From NCBI GenBank assembly GCA_963795555.1, contig CAWCHZ010000002.1:1302001-1366000 (forward strand): a stretch of 64,000 nt of DNA, in the 5' to 3' direction. This document shows, piece after piece, positions 61,122 through 64,000 of this stretch. The DNA comes from CAWCHZ01 sp963795555 (GTDB lineage: Bacteria > Actinomycetota > Thermoleophilia > Solirubrobacterales > Solirubrobacteraceae). Within the stretch, counting starts at the first letter, position 1. Every line of letters starts with the position of its first letter. The notes beneath the pieces were generated by a model, which was given only the letters and a program-made list of their open reading frames with translations, was not told the origin of the DNA and did not search any database. A program made the translations under genes and the position numbers.

Positions 61122-61211
61122 GCCGCGAAGCGAGACCACCTTCACAGAACCTGCACAGCGGGGCGGCGCCTCTTGATGGGTCCTTCACGGTGTGCCATCG
61201 AAGATGGCGTC

Positions 61212-61292
61212 ATGGACATCGTCGCCATCGTGCTCGGGATCGTCACCTTCGCGATCCTGCTCGCATCGATCTACGCGATCGACCGGATATGA
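61212..61292 (+). CDS. 26-aa membrane peptide before kdpF
   Basis: ATG 61212 encodes MDIVAIVLGIVTFAILLASI followed by YAIDRI: a single hydrophobic helix with a charged end, too short for most gene finders. Its stop overlaps the kdpF start (ATGA). It resembles KdpF in size and topology but not clearly in sequence; I infer an extra small subunit or stabiliser of the Kdp pump. Confidence 0.6.
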   Translation: MDIVAIVLGIVTFAILLASIYAIDRI

Positions 61293-61411
61293 CGCCGCCG
61301 CTGAGCGCCTTCGTCGCGCACATGAGCGGCGCGGACTTCTTCGGCCTCGTCGTCGCCGTGATCGTCTGCGCCTACCTGATCTACGCGCTCCTCCGTGGGG
61401 AGCGGTTCTAG
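61289..61411 (+). CDS. kdpF: K+-transporting ATPase subunit KdpF
   Basis: 40 aa; from Met12 onward (ATG 61322) it reads MSGADFFGLVVAVIVCAYLI then YALLRGERF, the standard KdpF form (one helix ending in a basic RGERF-type tail). The longer start overlaps the preceding peptide stop (ATGA). KdpF stabilises the KdpFABC complex. Confidence 0.8.
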   Translation: MTPPLSAFVAHMSGADFFGLVVAVIVCAYLIYALLRGERF

Positions 61412-61414
61412 CCG

Positions 61415-63184
61415 ATGACCTTCCTGGGCTGGCTGACGATCTTTGCCTTCGCGGCGATCATCACCCTGCTGGCTCTGCCACTCGCTCGCTACATGGCGGC
61501 CGTGTATCGCAACGAGCGCGTCTTCCTCAGCCCGATCCTGGCCGGGCCCGAGCGCCTGCTCTACCGGATCATGTGCGTCGACGAGCACCGGGACCAGGAC
61601 TGGAAGGCCTATGCCAAGAGCCTGATCATCTTCTCGCTCGCCGGCTGGCTGCTGCTGTACCTGATCCTGCGCACCCAGACGCTGTGGAGCTGGACCGGCC
61701 TGAACCCCCAGGGTTTCCACTCCGGCACCTGGGACGTGACGTTCAACACCGTCTCGTCGTTCTTGACGAACACCAACTGGCAGTACTACAGCGGCGAGAC
61801 GACGCTGAGCTACTTCAGCCAGATGGCTGGGCTCACCGTGCAGAACTTCCTCTCCGCCGGCGTCGGGATCGTGGCCGCCGTCGCGCTGATCCGCGGGATC
61901 ATGGAGCGCTCGGGCAAGAGCCTGGGCAACTTCTGGCAGGACATGGTGCGCACCGTGCTCTACGTGCTGCTGCCGCTCTCCCTGATCGTCGCGCTGGTGC
62001 TCGTCTTCCAGGGATCGATCCAGAACTTCTCCAACTACCTGGCGGCGCACACGCTGACCGGCCTCTCACAGTCACTCGCGATGGGCCCGGTCGCCTCACA
62101 GGAGGCGATCAAGCTGATCGGCACCAACGGGGGCGGCTTCTTCAACGTCAACTCGGCTCACCCCTTCGAGAACCCAACCGGGTTCTCCAATCTCGTCGAG
62201 ATGCTGGCTGTGCTGATCATCCCCGCCGCGCTGATCTTCACCTACGGGCGCATGTCGGGCAACCGCCGCCAGGGCTATGCGATCTACTCGGCAGTGATGC
62301 TGATGTTCCTGGGCGCCGCGGTCGTCGCCTACATCGCCGAAGCCCACGGCTCCCCCGCCCAGCACGCCGCCGGCCTGCACACCCATGCAATCGCCGGCTC
62401 CACCGGCGGCAACCTGGAGGGCAAGGACCAGCGCTTCGGGATCGCCGGCTCGGCGCTGTTCGACGTCGTCACGACGGTCACCTCCTGCGGTGCCGTCAAC
62501 AGCGCGCTCGAGTCGTTCACCGGCATCGGCGGCGCGGTGCCGTTCGCCAACCTGTCGGCGAGCGAGACGATCTTCGGCGGCGTCGGCACCGGGCTGTACT
62601 CGATCCTGCTGTATGCGCTGCTGGCGGTGTTCATCGGGGGGCTGATGGTCGGCCGCACGCCGGAGTACCTCGGCAAGAAGATCGAGGCCCGCGAGATCAA
62701 GCTGGTCGTGCTGGGGCTGCTGATCACGCCGCTGGCAGCGCTGTTCTGCACGGCGATGGCAACCGCCAGCAGGTCCGGACGCGCCTCGATCTCCACCGCC
62801 GCCACCGGTCCGCAGGGCTTCTCGGAGACGTTCTATGCCTACCTCTCACAGGCCAACAACAACGGGTCGGCGTTCGCCGGCTACACCGGCTACATCCAGC
62901 CCAACGCAGGCAACCTGGGCGCGCACGGGCTCAAGCTGGCCGATTTGCTCGGCGGCTTCGACATGATGGTCGCCCGCTACGCGCCGATCCTGTTCGTGCT
63001 CGCCGTCGCCGGCCTGCTGGCCGGCAAGAAGGTGAGCCCGGCCGGGCTGGGGACGATGCGCACCGACAACCCGACGTTCGTCGTGCTGCTGATCGGCGTG
63101 ATCATCCTCGTTGGCGCGCTGACCTTCTTCCCCGCCCTGCTGCTCGGGCCGATCGTCCAGGGACTGACGGGACACCTCTACTGA
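61415..63184 (+). CDS. kdpA: K+-transporting ATPase subunit KdpA
   Basis: 589-aa K+-channel-like subunit with about ten helices. All four selectivity-filter segments are visible: TNTNWQYYSGE, GTNGGGFFNVNSAHPFENP, TSCGAVNSALES and NNNGSAFAG. Binds and conducts K+ in the Kdp pump. ATG 61415 follows the kdpF stop by 3 bases. The next gene, sharing the A in TGATG, is kdpC and not kdpB. Confidence 0.95.
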   Translation: MTFLGWLTIFAFAAIITLLALPLARYMAAVYRNERVFLSPILAGPERLLYRIMCVDEHRDQDWKAYAKSLIIFSLAGWLLLYLILRTQTLWSWTGLNPQGFHSGTWDVTFNTVSSFLTNTNWQYYSGETTLSYFSQMAGLTVQNFLSAGVGIVAAVALIRGIMERSGKSLGNFWQDMVRTVLYVLLPLSLIVALVLVFQGSIQNFSNYLAAHTLTGLSQSLAMGPVASQEAIKLIGTNGGGFFNVNSAHPFENPTGFSNLVEMLAVLIIPAALIFTYGRMSGNRRQGYAIYSAVMLMFLGAAVVAYIAEAHGSPAQHAAGLHTHAIAGSTGGNLEGKDQRFGIAGSALFDVVTTVTSCGAVNSALESFTGIGGAVPFANLSASETIFGGVGTGLYSILLYALLAVFIGGLMVGRTPEYLGKKIEAREIKLVVLGLLITPLAALFCTAMATASRSGRASISTAATGPQGFSETFYAYLSQANNNGSAFAGYTGYIQPNAGNLGAHGLKLADLLGGFDMMVARYAPILFVLAVAGLLAGKKVSPAGLGTMRTDNPTFVVLLIGVIILVGALTFFPALLLGPIVQGLTGHLY

Positions 63185-63846
63185 TGAGCCTGCGCAAGGA
63201 CATCGTCGCGTCAGCGATCGGCATCCTGGTGCTGACGATCCTCTGTGGGATTCTCTACCCCCTGCTCGTCACGGGCATCAGCCAGGTCGCGTTCCCCGGC
63301 AACGCCAACGGCCAGAAGGTCTATGTCAACGGCCAGCTGGTCGGCTCCAAGATCATCGGCCAGCAGTTTGCCGTACAGGTGGTCAAGAATGGCAAGCCGC
63401 AGGTCGACAAGAGCGGCAACCCAATCACCACCCCCGCGCTGCGCTACTTCCAGACCAGGCCGTCGGCGACGACGACGCCGGACAACGCTTCAGCGAGCAG
63501 CTTCTCGAATCTCGGCCCCAACAACGTCGCCACCGAGCAGGCGATCGCCGCCAACATCCAGGCCTACCTGACGCTGGAGAAGCCGTACGACCCGAGCTTG
63601 ACGAAGGCGCAGATACCAGTCGATGCCGCCAACAGCTCGGCCTCCGGGGTCGACCCGGACATCTCGATCGCCAACGCCGACATCCAGGCCCATCGCGTCG
63701 CCGCCGTCCGCCATCTCCCACTGTCCGAGGTCATGCGGCTGGTCGCGAAGTACACACACGGGCGTGGGCTGGGCTTTTCGGGCGAGCCGGGCGTCAACGT
63801 GCTGGAGCTCAACCTGGCCCTCGACCGCCTGACCGCGACGCGCTGA
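63184..63846 (+). CDS. kdpC: K+-transporting ATPase subunit KdpC
   Basis: 220-aa KdpC: one N-terminal helix (SAIGILVLTILCGILYPLL) and an extracytoplasmic domain with NLGPNN, SGVDPDIS and GEPGVNVLELN. It has a KdpC-typical ALRYFQTRPS. KdpC helps capture K+ during the pump cycle. It lies between kdpA and kdpB, an order different from the common F-A-B-C. Confidence 0.93.
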   Translation: MSLRKDIVASAIGILVLTILCGILYPLLVTGISQVAFPGNANGQKVYVNGQLVGSKIIGQQFAVQVVKNGKPQVDKSGNPITTPALRYFQTRPSATTTPDNASASSFSNLGPNNVATEQAIAANIQAYLTLEKPYDPSLTKAQIPVDAANSSASGVDPDISIANADIQAHRVAAVRHLPLSEVMRLVAKYTHGRGLGFSGEPGVNVLELNLALDRLTATR

Positions 63847-63875
63847 TGGCCCTCGCGAGGCGCTGATGACCTCCA
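63836..63875 (+). repeat. 20-bp tandem duplication at the kdpC end
   Basis: Two imperfect 20-bp units start GCGACGCGCTGATG and GCGAGGCGCTGATG, at 63836 and 63856. The kdpC stop and its overlapping ATG are duplicated. Confidence 0.75.
63846..63866 (+). other. Relay mini-ORF 1, kdpC to kdpB
   Basis: ATG 63846 shares its A with the kdpC stop (TGATG), encodes MALARR, and its stop shares its A with the next ATG. Confidence 0.5.
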
Positions 63876-63907
63876 TGTCGATGAACTCCGATCACCACCG
63901 ACACTGA
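63866..63907 (+). other. Relay mini-ORF 2, kdpC to kdpB
   Basis: ATG 63866 encodes MTSMSMNSDHHRH; its TGA (63905-63907) shares its A with the kdpB ATG (TGATG). With mini-ORF 1 it fills the 60-base gap exactly. Confidence 0.5.
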
Positions 63908-64000
63908 TGTCCCCCGATACAACTCCCACCAGCACACCCTCCGAGCGCCGAGCGATCTCACTGCTGCGGCGCGACATCGTCTACCGCGCGCTGATCGACA
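63907..64000 (+). CDS. kdpB: K+-transporting ATPase subunit KdpB, N-terminus only
   Basis: Only 31 codons are in the window: a polar Thr/Ser/Pro stretch then RRDIVYRALID, which fits the N-terminal helix before the KLDPR motif of KdpB P-type ATPases. Identity is inferred from position after kdpA and kdpC and from this short match. The frame is open to the window end. Confidence 0.65.
   Translation, partial: MSPDTTPTSTPSERRAISLLRRDIVYRALID

Noticed and set aside
1..64000. tRNA, rRNA, riboswitch, insertion sequence or prophage genes
   Set aside because: I found no cloverleaf, conserved rRNA block, transposase motif or phage gene that I could support by reading.

Overview
The window is very GC-rich bacterial DNA with tightly packed genes, frequent GTG starts and many 1-4 base stop/start overlaps. 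Several genes look actinobacterial: a DipZ-type CcdA-thioredoxin fusion, a beta-carbonic anhydrase like mycobacterial Rv1284, GntR/FCD and GntR/UTRA regulators, and leaderless-looking promoters. I infer an actinomycetote, possibly Thermoleophilia/Solirubrobacterales; no rRNA or other marker here proves this.

Layout. 1-4.1 kb: a dehydrogenase (SDR), then a likely operon of alpha/beta hydrolase, ornithine-cyclodeaminase-like enzyme and threonine-dehydratase-like enzyme. 4.1-10.1 kb: FCD-type GntR regulator divergent from a complete Liv-type ABC importer (K-G-F-H-M). 10.1-18.3 kb: flavin reductase; a six-gene operon on the minus strand (GntR/UTRA regulator, SsuA/ThiY-like binding protein, permease, ATPase, TrpA-like aldolase, FGGY kinase); an unknown membrane protein. 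18.6-26 kb: an SDR, an isolated rpsL-like gene, DipZ, two tandem HTH regulators, a broken methyltransferase, a DHA2 drug exporter with a divergent MarR gene, and a frameshifted Phd antitoxin. 26-31 kb: a small secreted protein and a PaoABC/xanthine-oxidase-family enzyme. 31-35.4 kb: zinc/manganese-type ABC importer divergent from a Fur/Zur gene. 35-42 kb: mixed metabolic genes. 41.9-58.8 kb: an exopolysaccharide locus with about six glycosyltransferases (one fused to a Wzy-like polymerase), a Wzz-like protein, a Wzx flippase, two GNAT/FemAB-like enzymes, a ChbG-like deacetylase and a secreted toroid protein. 58.9-64 kb: short KdpD-like kinase, KdpE-like regulator, and kdp genes in the unusual order F-A-C-B, with kdpB cut by the window end.

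The most unexpected pattern lies between genes. Nine co-directional gaps that look empty are bridged exactly by one or two tiny reading frames (2-27 codons). Each start overlaps the preceding stop (ATGA, GTGA or TGATG) and each stop overlaps the next start, ending on the true start of the next gene. Most of these gaps also carry short tandem duplications of the gene junction. This suggests junction duplications that are kept, or selected, only when they preserve translational coupling: a stop/start relay. It recurs in the hydrolase, liv, pao, znu and kdp operons.

Other points of note: the rpsL-like protein has Arg at both classical streptomycin-resistance positions (43 and 88); a palindromic box CCCTC-N4-GAGGG is shared by two loci; an 11-bp-phased CTGTCA array lies before the small secreted protein; and there are several gene remnants.
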